Shown here piece after piece: positions 8,797 through 16,302 of a stretch of DNA of 64,000 nucleotides. The notes beneath the pieces were generated by a model. It saw nothing but the letters and a program-made list of their open reading frames with translations, searched no databases and had not been told where the DNA came from. Source of the stretch: Fodinibacter sp963834965 (GTDB lineage Bacteria; Actinomycetota; Actinomycetes; Actinomycetales; Dermatophilaceae); assembly GCA_963834965.1 (NCBI GenBank), contig CAWIEI010000002.1, positions 62,001 through 126,000 on the forward strand, written 5' to 3'. Position numbers and translations under genes: made by a program. Every line of letters starts with the position of its first letter. The first letter of the stretch is position 1.

Positions 8797-9818
8797 CCGA
8801 CCTGACGACGAGCTATCTCGGTCTGGCACTGCGCAACCCGCTCGTGGCGAGCGCCTCGCCGCTCTCGCAGGGGGTCGACCGGGTGCGAGCGCTGGCCGGG
8901 TCTGGGGTGGGGGCCGTGGTGCTCTACTCGCTGTTCGAGGAGCAGGTGCACCGCGAGCAGCTGCGCGACCTGATGATCACCGAGTCGCACGAGGACGCCT
9001 TCGGCGAGGCGCAGACCTGGTTCCCGACGGTGCCCACCACCCAGCCGGTCGGGTCGGCCCACTACCTGCACCTGCTCGAGCAGGCGTCGGCCGCGGTCGA
9101 CGTGCCGGTGATCGGCAGCCTGAACGGCAGCAGCCCCGGCGGCTGGGCCAGCTTCGCGCGGTCGATGCAGGATGCCGGCGCCGCGGCCATCGAGCTCAAC
9201 ATCTACCTGGTGCCCGGCAACCCGCACACCAGCGGGCGCGAGGTCGAGGACCGGCACGTCGAGATCCTGCGCCAGGTCAAGGATGCCGTGACCGTGCCGG
9301 TCGCCGTGAAGCTGAGCCCGCACTTCAGCTCGATGGGCGAGATGGCGCTGCGGCTCGACGTCGCCGGCGCCGACGGGCTGGTGCTCTTCAACCGCTTCCT
9401 GCAGCCCGACGTCGACCCGGAGACGATGACCGTCACCACCGGGGTGGGCCTGTCCTCCCCGGCCGAGGCGCGCCTGCCGCGCACCTGGATCGCGATCCTG
9501 CGCGGCCACGTCACGGCATCCCTGGCTGCCACGACCGGCGTCGAGGATGCCGGCGACGTCGCGGCCTACCTGCTCGCCGGTGCCGACGTGGTGATGACCG
9601 CGTCGGCCCTGCTGCGGCACGGGCTGGGTCATGCCGGGGTGCTGCTCACCGGGCTGGAGGGCTGGATGGCGCGGCACGGGTTCGCGGGGGTCGACGAGTT
9701 CCGCGGACGCCTCGCGGTGCCGGTCGGCGTCGACCAGACGGCGTACGAGAGGGCCGGTTACGTCGCGGCACTGGAGCAGGCCCGGCACACCTACGGCGAC
9801 CTGGTCGTCGGCGGCTGA
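8793..9818 (+). CDS. Dihydroorotate dehydrogenase-like FMN protein
   Basis: 341 residues with the TIM-barrel layout of class 1 dihydroorotate dehydrogenases: N-terminal LGLALRNPLVASASPLS, mid-barrel PVAVKLSPHFSS, and a C-terminal phosphate-binding region (GADVVMTASALLRHG). At the loop that normally carries the catalytic Cys/Ser (ELNxSCPN type) it reads ELNIYLVPGNPHT, with no Cys or Ser at the expected place, so true PyrD activity is doubtful. GTG overlaps the nifJ stop (GTGA) and the gene closes the three-gene operon; such DHOD-like proteins often accompany nifJ. A flavin role in the same electron route is plausible but unproven. The tandem repeat array starts 16 bases after the stop. Confidence 0.8.
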   Translation: MTDLTTSYLGLALRNPLVASASPLSQGVDRVRALAGSGVGAVVLYSLFEEQVHREQLRDLMITESHEDAFGEAQTWFPTVPTTQPVGSAHYLHLLEQASAAVDVPVIGSLNGSSPGGWASFARSMQDAGAAAIELNIYLVPGNPHTSGREVEDRHVEILRQVKDAVTVPVAVKLSPHFSSMGEMALRLDVAGADGLVLFNRFLQPDVDPETMTVTTGVGLSSPAEARLPRTWIAILRGHVTASLAATTGVEDAGDVAAYLLAGADVVMTASALLRHGLGHAGVLLTGLEGWMARHGFAGVDEFRGRLAVPVGVDQTAYERAGYVAALEQARHTYGDLVVGG

Positions 9819-9833
9819 GCCGGGCGGCATCCG

Positions 9834-9943
9834 CCGTCCCGGAATCGACCAATTGGTCACACGAGGGCCGCCCGTCCCGGAATCGACCAATGGTCAAGGG
9901 GCGCCCGTCCCGGAATCGACCAATTGGTCACACGAGGGCCGCA
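9834..9943. repeat. Tandem array of three GACCAATTGGTC repeat units
   Basis: Three direct units each start GTCCCGGAATCGACC. Units 1 and 3 share a perfect GACCAATTGGTC palindrome and the same right flank (ACACGAGGGCCGC). Unit 2 is shortened to GACCAATGGTC with flank AAGGGGCGCC. Spacing is about 38 and 33 bases with no unique spacers. The core is clearly related to the 34-bp palindromes elsewhere in the first 17 kb, but the outer stem differs. Confidence 0.85.
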
Positions 9944-9959
9944 CGGAGGTGCTCCTGGG

Positions 9960-10030
9960 GACATGCAGTAGAGCCGGTAGCCCGTGGCGCCGAGCATGGC
10001 GCATACCGCCGCGGTCGCCCACTGCATGTC
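9960..10030. repeat. 71-bp segment bounded by perfect 10-bp inverted repeats
   Basis: GACATGCAGT (9960-9969) and ACTGCATGTC (10021-10030) are exact reverse complements. The 51 bases between have no convincing gene. The segment sits in the 280-base gap between the DHOD-like gene and the YjbR gene. It could be a small non-autonomous element or a long-loop RNA hairpin; no clear target-site duplication was seen. Confidence 0.4.
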
Positions 10031-10098
10031 ACCAGACGCACTCATCCGCGCTTGTCGACACGGCCATCGCGTCGGTGGTGCTGGGCAGACTCGCTGAC

Positions 10099-10449
10099 AT
10101 GGTGGTCGTGGCGGACGTCCGCAAGGTGGCGATGGGCCTGCCTCGCACGACGGAGCACCTCGTGCGGGACCGGGTGAAGTTCCGGGTCCGGCAGCTGGTC
10201 TACGTGGCGTTCTCCAGGGACGAGACGCTCATGGGGTTCGCCTTCCCCAAGGAGGAGCGCCTGGCTCTCGTCGAGAGCGAACCCGACAAGTTCCTGCTCC
10301 CTCAGCCCGGCGACCTGCGGTTCAACTGGGTCGAGGTGCGCACTGGGTCGCTCGACCTGGAGGAGATGACCGAGCTGGTCACCGATGCCTGGACGATGGT
10401 GGTGCCGAAGGGGGTCGCCCGCGCGTACTTCGACCGGTCCGTCGGATGA
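10099..10449 (+). CDS. MmcQ/YjbR family protein
   Basis: 116 residues, the usual size of this family, which has a CyaY-like fold and is sometimes annotated as DNA-binding; its biochemical role is not established. Recognisable segments are VRKVAMGLPRTTEHLV (N-terminal helix), a central strand pair ending FPKEERLALVESEPDKF, FNWVEVRT, and the C-terminal helix AWTMVVPKGVARAY. ATG at 10099 was chosen because the family starts here; the reading frame is open further upstream but that part overlaps the repeat array and looks non-coding. The ribosome site is weak. It appears monocistronic and converges on the antiporter gene. Confidence 0.75.
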   Translation: MVVVADVRKVAMGLPRTTEHLVRDRVKFRVRQLVYVAFSRDETLMGFAFPKEERLALVESEPDKFLLPQPGDLRFNWVEVRTGSLDLEEMTELVTDAWTMVVPKGVARAYFDRSVG

Positions 10450-10498
10450 CCGAGCTGCCCGGAGCCGCGGGGGGCCGTAACCGACCGCGGGCCGCCGG

Positions 10499-12403
10499 TC
10501 AGCCGAGGACCTCGTCGACGTAGCACCAGCGCCAGGCCTCGCCCGGCTCGATGCTGCGCATCACCGGGTGGCCGGTCTCGGCGTAGTGCGCGTCGGCGTG
10601 CTTGCCGACCGAGGAGTCGCAGCAGCCCACGTTGCCGCACATGGCGCAGGCGCGCAGGTGCACCCAGGTGAGGCCCTCCGCCAGGCACCGCGGACAGCCC
10701 TCGGCGCTCGTGGGCGGTGTGGGGACCTCGGTGGCGGCCAGGTGCTCGCACGCACCCGCGATGCGGTCGGGCGGGAGCAGGGGTGACTCGCGCACCTCAC
10801 CGGAACGGGTCGCGTTCCAGATCAGGGCGGACTCCTCGGCGTCGAGCTGGCCGAGCACCGAGGTGAGCACCTCGTGGTCGACCCCGCCCAGGTCGCGGAT
10901 GCGCAGCAGCTCGGCCCGCTCCTCGCGGATCATCTCGGTACGCACCCGGGCGCGCGCCTCGCTCGGGGTCTCGTCGTCGCCCTGGCCCAGGGTGCCCAGG
11001 CGCTCCCAGCTGCGGTTGACCCGGTTGCTGGCCTGCTCGCGGATGGCGGCCACGGTCGCCTCGTCGGCCGACGCATCCGCCTCGATGAGCCGCAGGCCCG
11101 CGCCGGTGGTGGCGCCCAGCACCGTGGCCTCCTGCAGGGCGTCCTCGCGCGGGTCGGGGCCGCGCACGCCGAGCAGGCGGGCCAGCCAGGGCAGGGTGGA
11201 GCCTTGCAGCAGCAGCGTGCCGATGGTGACCACCAGCGCGATGAGGACCAGCTCGGCGCGCAGCGGCGTGCCCTCCGGCAGGGTGAGGGCGGCCGCCAGG
11301 GTGACCACGCCACGCATCCCCGCCCACGAGCCGACGACACCACCCCGGAGCCGGTCGGCCCGGTCGACGCTGGCGGTGCGCCGGTTGGTCAGCAGGGTGT
11401 ACGGGATCATCCACAGCGGCCGCAGCACCAGGCAGGTGAGCAGCACGACCAGGCCCACGAGGAGGGTGCGTCCGGTCGACAGCTTGTCGTCGCTGACCAC
11501 GCCGTCGAGCAGCCCGGCGATCTGCAACCCGATGAGGAGGAACACCGAGTTCTCCAGCACGAACGTGATGCTCGACCAGTTGATCCGTTCCGACAGTCGT
11601 GACGGTGCCGTCTGCAGCACCGGTGCCTTGTGGGCCAGGAGCAGCCCGGCGGTCACCACCGCGAGCACACCGGAGGCGCCGAGCCGCTCGGCCGGCACGT
11701 AGGCCAGGTAGGGCGCGACGAACGACAGGGCAGTGTCGGCCGGCACCTCGGTGATGTGCTTGCGGATCAGGCCGATGACGAAGAACGCGAGCACGCCGAC
11801 GGCGACGCCCCCGACCGACGCGACCAACAGCTCGAGGCTCACCGACGCCAGGGTCACCTCGGGGGCCGCCTCGGCTCCGCCGGCACCGTGCGCGAGGGCG
11901 AGCCCCGCAGCGGCCAGCGCGGTGCGCAGGGTGACCAGGGCGGTGGCGTCGTTGAGCAGCGACTCACCCTCGAGGATGGTGGTGATCCGTCTCGGGAGGC
12001 CGATCCGGCGGGCGACGGCGGTGGCGGCCACGGCATCCGGCGGGGCGACGATGGCACCCAGTGCGAGGGCCAGCGCGAACGGGATGGGCAGCATCAGCCA
12101 GGCGACCAGCCCCACGCCGGCCGCGGTGAAGAGCACGAGCCCGACCGACAGGCTGAGGATGGCACCCCGGTGCGCCCGCACGTCGAGCAGCGAGGTCGAC
12201 AGGGCGGCGGCGTAGAGCAGGGGGGGCAGCAGGCCGTAGAGCACCAGCTCGCTCGACAGCCGCACCTCGGGGATGCCGGGGACGAACGACAGCACGGCAC
12301 CGACGACGAGCAGGGCGATGGGCGTCGGGATGCCGGACGGCGTCACCCGGCTGACCAGGATGACGACGAGAACGATGGCGACGACGAGTGCGGCGAGCTC
12401 CAC
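10499..12403 (-). CDS. CPA1 Na+/H+ antiporter with C-terminal UBP-type zinc finger
   Basis: 634 residues. The N-terminal ~410 residues hold about 11-12 hydrophobic segments of a CPA1-type sodium/proton exchanger. They include the ion-binding pair in IVAPPDAVAATAVARR (Asp in helix 5) and GESLLNDATALV, plus the conserved Arg segment AGMRGVVTLAAAL. A cytoplasmic helical region (about 440-540) leads to a C-terminal UBP zinc finger with CEHLA, CPRC, CAMCGNVGCCDS and HADAHYAETGHPV, all zinc-ligand positions intact. In eukaryotes this finger binds ubiquitin C-termini; in actinobacterial antiporters the domain recurs but its ligand is unknown. The gene follows a TetR gene by 16 bases, suggesting an operon under that regulator. 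Confidence 0.9.
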   Translation of the reverse strand: MELAALVVAIVLVVILVSRVTPSGIPTPIALLVVGAVLSFVPGIPEVRLSSELVLYGLLPPLLYAAALSTSLLDVRAHRGAILSLSVGLVLFTAAGVGLVAWLMLPIPFALALALGAIVAPPDAVAATAVARRIGLPRRITTILEGESLLNDATALVTLRTALAAAGLALAHGAGGAEAAPEVTLASVSLELLVASVGGVAVGVLAFFVIGLIRKHITEVPADTALSFVAPYLAYVPAERLGASGVLAVVTAGLLLAHKAPVLQTAPSRLSERINWSSITFVLENSVFLLIGLQIAGLLDGVVSDDKLSTGRTLLVGLVVLLTCLVLRPLWMIPYTLLTNRRTASVDRADRLRGGVVGSWAGMRGVVTLAAALTLPEGTPLRAELVLIALVVTIGTLLLQGSTLPWLARLLGVRGPDPREDALQEATVLGATTGAGLRLIEADASADEATVAAIREQASNRVNRSWERLGTLGQGDDETPSEARARVRTEMIREERAELLRIRDLGGVDHEVLTSVLGQLDAEESALIWNATRSGEVRESPLLPPDRIAGACEHLAATEVPTPPTSAEGCPRCLAEGLTWVHLRACAMCGNVGCCDSSVGKHADAHYAETGHPVMRSIEPGEAWRWCYVDEVLG

Positions 12404-12419
12404 GGGGAGATTGTCGCTG

Positions 12420-13022
12420 TTACGGGGCCTGCGGGGTGATGTCGCCCGTCAGGTAGTGCTCGAGAACGGGCCCGATGGCCGCGACGAGCTCCTCCTGGGA
12501 GGCGTCGACCAGGCGCGGCACCCCGACCACGTGCCGGGCGAACGCCAGCCCGGCGATCTGCGCGGCAGTGAGCGCGGCCCGCAGCTCGGGCTGCTCGCCG
12601 CCGAGGTGGTGGGCGAGCGGGCCGAGCAGGCGCTCCATGAGCAGGTCGCGCACCCGCTCGGCCGCCGCCTCCTCCGAGGCTGCGGCCCGCAGCAGGCCGG
12701 TCATCGTGCGGCGCGCCTCGGGGGTGTCCAGCATCCCGACGGCGAAGGCCGCGAGCCGGACACCGACTCCCTCGTGCCCGGGGGCCAGCAGGGCGGGCAT
12801 CACCTGGCCCGGGTCGAAGGGCAGCTCGACGACGGCGATGAAGAGGTCCTGCTTGCTACCGAAGTAGTGCGTGACCAACCGGGTGTCGACGCCGGCGTCG
12901 CTGGCGATGCCGCGCAGCGTGGTGCGCGGGTAGCCCAGCTCGGCGAAGGCCCGCGACGCGGCGGCGAGGATCGCCTCGCGGGTGCCACTGCCTGCGGGCC
13001 GGCGACCTCTCGGAGCTGCCAC
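12420..13022 (-). CDS. TetR-family transcriptional regulator
   Basis: 200 residues. The N-terminal HTH has EAILAAASRAFAELGYPRTTLRGIASDAGVDTRLVTHYFGSK split over residues 16-57, with the typical TTLRGIA and YFGSK motifs. The remaining alpha-helical ligand domain contains RRTMTGLLRAAASEE and matches the TetR_C type of mycobacterial-like regulators. Start GTG at 13022 has GAGGAG eight bases upstream. It is immediately upstream of the antiporter on the same strand (16-base gap), so it probably controls that transporter as well as itself. Ligand unknown. Confidence 0.9.
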   Translation of the reverse strand: MAAPRGRRPAGSGTREAILAAASRAFAELGYPRTTLRGIASDAGVDTRLVTHYFGSKQDLFIAVVELPFDPGQVMPALLAPGHEGVGVRLAAFAVGMLDTPEARRTMTGLLRAAASEEAAAERVRDLLMERLLGPLAHHLGGEQPELRAALTAAQIAGLAFARHVVGVPRLVDASQEELVAAIGPVLEHYLTGDITPQAP

Positions 13023-13191
13023 CAGATCTCCTCGTCCACGCGTTCATTCCTCAGTTGGGGAAAGTATGCCGTGCCGCCGCGGCTCGGTGGTCCGTCGGGC
13101 ACCTGGTCCCCGCCACGATGGCCGGATGGCGCCTGGAGATCCGCACTCTCGCCGGGTAGGTCGCGTGGCCGGAACGGCGTCTGACCATGTG

Positions 13192-13230
13192 TGCACACTC
13201 ACCGCACCAACCGTTTCGGTGAGTTGTGCA
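13192..13230 (-). terminator. Hairpin downstream of the VOC gene
   Basis: TGCAC-ACTCACCG pairs with CGGTGAGT-T-GTGCA around a 12-base loop, with one bulged base. It lies 48-86 bases after the VOC gene stop on that strand. No U-tract follows, which is common for actinobacterial terminators. The rest of the 255-base gap 13023-13277 shows nothing else I can support. Confidence 0.5.
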
Positions 13231-13277
13231 GTCGGGCAACGCGATCCAGTCCGGATGCCGCGGAGCAGATGAGCCCC

Positions 13278-13670
13278 TCAGGACCTGTTGTCGTCGACGT
13301 ACTGCACGAGGCAGAACTCGTTGCCCTCGACGTCCTTGACGACCACCACCACACCTTCGTCATAGTCATGGCGTTCACCGGTCGGGGACCCGCCGAGCGC
13401 GACGACCTGGGCGATGCCGTTGTCGATGTCGTCGACCTCGATGTCGAGATGGAGCCGGTTCTTCGTCACCTTCGACTCGGGGACGGGCTGGAATACCAGG
13501 CGCGGCTGTGCGTCGCCCCGCGTGCCCAGGTAGGCCCATCCGTCCTCGGTGGGCCCGGGCGGTCGATCGAGCAGGGAGCTCCAGAAGGTGGCCACGCGCT
13601 GCACATCGAGGCAGTCGACGGTGACAGCGGACCAGCGATTTCCCACGACGGTCACCCTAACCGTGCTCAC
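13278..13670 (-). CDS. VOC (glyoxalase/bleomycin-resistance) family protein
   Basis: About 130 residues with one vicinal-oxygen-chelate unit. WSAVTVDCLDVQRVATFWSSLL opens the first beta-alpha-beta-beta-beta module and KNRLHLDIEVDDID the second; GGSPTGERHDYDEG and VVKDVEGNEFCLVQ close it. Metal-ligand-like His (RLHLD) and Glu (GNEFCL) are at expected places. The start is uncertain: GTG at 13670 gives the listed limits, GTG at 13655 or 13646 would also suit the family. Substrate unknown. It is separated from the upstream DUF885 gene by a strong hairpin, so it is probably transcribed on its own. Confidence 0.8.
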   Translation of the reverse strand: MSTVRVTVVGNRWSAVTVDCLDVQRVATFWSSLLDRPPGPTEDGWAYLGTRGDAQPRLVFQPVPESKVTKNRLHLDIEVDDIDNGIAQVVALGGSPTGERHDYDEGVVVVVKDVEGNEFCLVQYVDDNRS

Positions 13671-13722
13671 TCCACGGCGGCCGGACGCAGGCCGCACCTC
13701 CGGCCATCGGTTGGCTCGAGGG

Positions 13723-13767
13723 GTCGAGACATGCCCGGGATCGCGAATCCCACGGGCATGTCTCGAC
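13723..13767 (-). terminator. Perfect 15-bp-arm hairpin between DUF885 and VOC genes
   Basis: Arms GTCGAGACATGCCCG (13723-13737) and CGGGCATGTCTCGAC (13753-13767) are exact complements. The 15-base loop holds a further small GGAT/ATCC pairing. It lies 30 bases after the stop of the DUF885 gene, so a transcription terminator is likely. The perfect symmetry could also mark a protein site or a mobile palindrome. Confidence 0.6.
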
Positions 13768-13796
13768 CGGTCGACTGGCGACACCACCCCAACGGA

Positions 13797-15476
13797 TCAG
13801 GCCAGGATCGCCTCGCGCATGACATCGAGGCCGACCGACCCGAGGTCGAGCGAGCGGCGGTGGAAGTCCTTGAGCGAGAACGTGTCTCCCTCACGGGCGG
13901 CCACCTCCTCGCGCAGCTGCAGCCAGAGCCGCTCGCCGATCTTGTAGCTCGGGGCCTGCCCGGGCCAGCCGAGGTAGCGGCTCAGCTCGAAGCGGAGCAT
14001 CTCCTCGCCCTGGTTGGCGTGGGCGTCGAGGAAGGCCCAGGCCTTGTCGTAGGTCCAGTCCCCGCCACCGACCTCGGCGGGAGCCTCGAAGCCGCAGTGC
14101 ACGCCGATGTCGAGCACCACGCGGGCGGCCCGCAGCGACTGCCCGTCGAGCAGGCCGAGGTAGTTGCCCGGGTCGTCCATGTAGCCCAGCTCGGCCATCA
14201 GCCGCTCGGCATACAGCGCCCAGCCCTCGCCGTGCCCGCTGACCCAGCACATCATCCGTCGCCACTTGTTCAGCAGCTCGCGGCGGTAGACGGTCTGGGC
14301 GACCTGCAGGTGGTGGCCCGGCACGCCCTCGTGGTAGACGGTGGTCAGCTCGCGCCAGGTGCCGAACTCGGTCACGCCCCTGGGCACCGACCACCACATC
14401 CGGCCCGGCCGGCTGAAGTCGTCGCTGGGCCCGGTGTAGTAGATGCCGCCGGTCTGGGTGGGGGCGATCCGGCCCTCGATGGTGCGCACCGGCCCGGGGA
14501 TGTCGAAGTGCGTGCCGGCCAGGTCGGCGATCACCTCATCGGCGCGGGCCTGCATCCAGTCGCGCAGTGCGTCGGTGCCGTGCAGCAGGTAGCGGGGGTC
14601 GCGGTCGAGGTGCTCGATGGCCTCCTTCACCGAGGCCCCGGGCACGATGCGGTCGGCGGTGGCGTGCATGTCGGCCTCGATCCGGGCGAGCTCCTCCTGC
14701 CCCCACGCGTAGGTCTCCTCGAGGTCGACGGTGGCGCCGAGGAACTGGCGCGAGGCGAGCTGGTAGCGCTCGCGGCCCGCGGCATCCGACTCGGGAGCGC
14801 GGTCGAGCAGGTGGGTGCGCAGGTCGTCGCCGAGCCGCTGGTACGCCGCGGCCGCCGCCTCGACGCCACGCGCGAGGTCGGCCCGCACGGAGTCGTCGAG
14901 GGGGGCACCGTTGGCGCTGGCCCGGGCGAGGAAGGTGGCGAAGTAGCCGTCGGGCGTGGTGAGGTCGGCGCACTGGGCGATGCACTCGGTGACCTGCCGG
15001 CGTGGCGTCACGAGCCCGCGGTCGGCCGACTCGCGCAGCGTCGAGGTCCACTGCTCCAAGGCCGTGGGCACCTTCGTGAGGCGGGTGGCGATGGTGGCCC
15101 AGTCGTGCTGGGTGGCGGTCGGCATCAGGTCGAAGACGTCGCGGCAGCCCTGCAGCGGTGACGCGATGACGTTGAGCTCCATCCGGTCATAGCCCGCCTC
15201 GTGCGCCTCGACGGTCAGCCCGAGCCGCTCGCGCATGGCCGCCACGGTGACCCGGTCGACGTCGTCCACCGGCTCCACGGTGTCGAGGCGGGTGAGGGTG
15301 TCACGGGCGATCTGCACGTGGTGGGCGTAGCCGTCGGGCGACAGGTCGTCGAGCTCGGTCTCGCCGCCGGGCACCCCGAGGAACGTGGCCTCGATCGGGC
15401 TGGCGGCCACGACAGCGTCGAAGTGGGCCTCGGCGACGGCGTCGACGGGCGTGGGCTGGCGGGTGCTGTCGGTCAT
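13797..15476 (-). CDS. DUF885 family putative zinc peptidase
   Basis: 559 residues, full length for DUF885. The diagnostic motif YHEGVPGHHLQ (HExxPGHH, about residues 376-386) provides likely zinc ligands, followed by EGWALYAERLMAELG with a Glu and a Tyr that fit a gluzincin-like active site. No signal peptide is seen, so the protein is probably cytoplasmic. Members are annotated as peptidases or hydrolases, but substrates are mostly uncharacterised. ATG at 15476 is the first start in frame and fits the family N-terminus. Divergent from the MOSC gene with a 113-base shared upstream region; followed by the perfect hairpin at 13723-13767. Confidence 0.88.
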   Translation of the reverse strand: MTDSTRQPTPVDAVAEAHFDAVVAASPIEATFLGVPGGETELDDLSPDGYAHHVQIARDTLTRLDTVEPVDDVDRVTVAAMRERLGLTVEAHEAGYDRMELNVIASPLQGCRDVFDLMPTATQHDWATIATRLTKVPTALEQWTSTLRESADRGLVTPRRQVTECIAQCADLTTPDGYFATFLARASANGAPLDDSVRADLARGVEAAAAAYQRLGDDLRTHLLDRAPESDAAGRERYQLASRQFLGATVDLEETYAWGQEELARIEADMHATADRIVPGASVKEAIEHLDRDPRYLLHGTDALRDWMQARADEVIADLAGTHFDIPGPVRTIEGRIAPTQTGGIYYTGPSDDFSRPGRMWWSVPRGVTEFGTWRELTTVYHEGVPGHHLQVAQTVYRRELLNKWRRMMCWVSGHGEGWALYAERLMAELGYMDDPGNYLGLLDGQSLRAARVVLDIGVHCGFEAPAEVGGGDWTYDKAWAFLDAHANQGEEMLRFELSRYLGWPGQAPSYKIGERLWLQLREEVAAREGDTFSLKDFHRRSLDLGSVGLDVMREAILA

Positions 15477-15589
15477 TCGACGGACGGTACCGGAGGGGTG
15501 GGCACGTCAGGCCACCACATTTCCCACGACTTCGGCGGGCTGCGGATCGCGTTCGCGTGGGTGGGCCGACCCGGCATACCCTCGGCGTC

Positions 15590-16264
15590 ATGCAGCCACG
15601 GGTGAGGTCGGTCAACGTCGGGGGCGCTCGCGGCGGCATCCTGCCCCGTGGGCGTGACACGGCGATCGACAAGCGCCCGGTGGCGTCGGTCGAGGTGCGT
15701 GACCCGGGCCCGAAGCGGGGCGGCCTGGGCAGCGGGGTCGTCGGCGACGACGTGGTGAGCCGCAAGCACCACGGTGGCTCGCGGCAGGCGGTGTATGCCG
15801 TGGCCCGCGAAGAGCTCGACTGGTGGGGCGCCGCACTCGAACGCGACCTCGTGGACGGGATGTTCGGCGAGAACCTCACCACGCAGGGGCTCGACGTCGA
15901 CGGCGCGGTGGTGGGGGAGCGCTGGCGGGTCGGGTCGGCGCTGCTCGAGGTGACCGGGCCGCGCATCCCGTGTGCGACGTTCACGGCGTGGATGGGGGAG
16001 CCCGGCTGGGTGCGCCGCTTCACCGAGCGCGGCCGCACCGGCGCCTACCTGGCGGTGGTCGAGCCGGGCATGGTGAGCACGGGGGATGCCGTCGAGGTGC
16101 TCGGGCGGCCCGCGCACGGCATCACCGTGCCGGAGATGTTCCGGGCCTTCACCGGGGATGACGGGATGGCGGCCGCGGTGCTGGAGGCGGGCATCCTCGA
16201 CACCGAGGACCAGCGCTGGCTCGAGCGCCGCCTGGCCCGCCGCCGGGGCAAGATCGACCAATAG
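15590..16264 (+). CDS. MOSC domain-containing protein (YiiM-like)
   Basis: 224 residues. MOSC domains bind molybdenum cofactor-sulfur species; YiiM-type proteins reduce hydroxylated purines and are implicated in detoxification. Visible features are the N-terminal RSVNVG, GDDVVSRKHHGGSRQAVYAVAREELDWW (MOSC core), FGENLTTQGLDVDGAVVGERWRVG, the conserved cysteine in GPRIPCATFTAWM, and a C-terminal helical tail like the 3-alpha extension. The chosen ATG at 15590 fits the family; a longer frame upstream does not. The final residues K-I-D-Q and the TAG stop lie inside palindromic repeat copy 7, so this repeat has trimmed or replaced the native C-terminus. Confidence 0.88.
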   Translation: MQPRVRSVNVGGARGGILPRGRDTAIDKRPVASVEVRDPGPKRGGLGSGVVGDDVVSRKHHGGSRQAVYAVAREELDWWGAALERDLVDGMFGENLTTQGLDVDGAVVGERWRVGSALLEVTGPRIPCATFTAWMGEPGWVRRFTERGRTGAYLAVVEPGMVSTGDAVEVLGRPAHGITVPEMFRAFTGDDGMAAAVLEAGILDTEDQRWLERRLARRRGKIDQ

Positions 16265-16278
16265 GTCAAAGTTGCCCC
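16245..16278. repeat. 34-bp palindromic repeat, copy 7 (overlaps MOSC gene stop)
   Basis: Best-preserved form: outer arms GGGGCAA and TTGCCCC, inner core GACCAATAGGTC. Its internal TAG is the stop codon of the MOSC protein gene. The next gene on the other strand ends at 16303, so the element lies between convergent genes and can form a bidirectional hairpin. Confidence 0.85.
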
Positions 16279-16302
16279 AGCCAGGGGCTCACTGCGCCGT
16301 GC

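Noticed and set aside
8793..9818. pyrD for pyrimidine synthesis
   Set aside because: The catalytic Cys/Ser loop is not conserved and the gene is fused into the nifJ operon; I kept it as DHOD-like only.
9834..9943. CRISPR array
   Set aside because: Three near-identical units follow each other directly with no unique spacers, and no cas gene is present.
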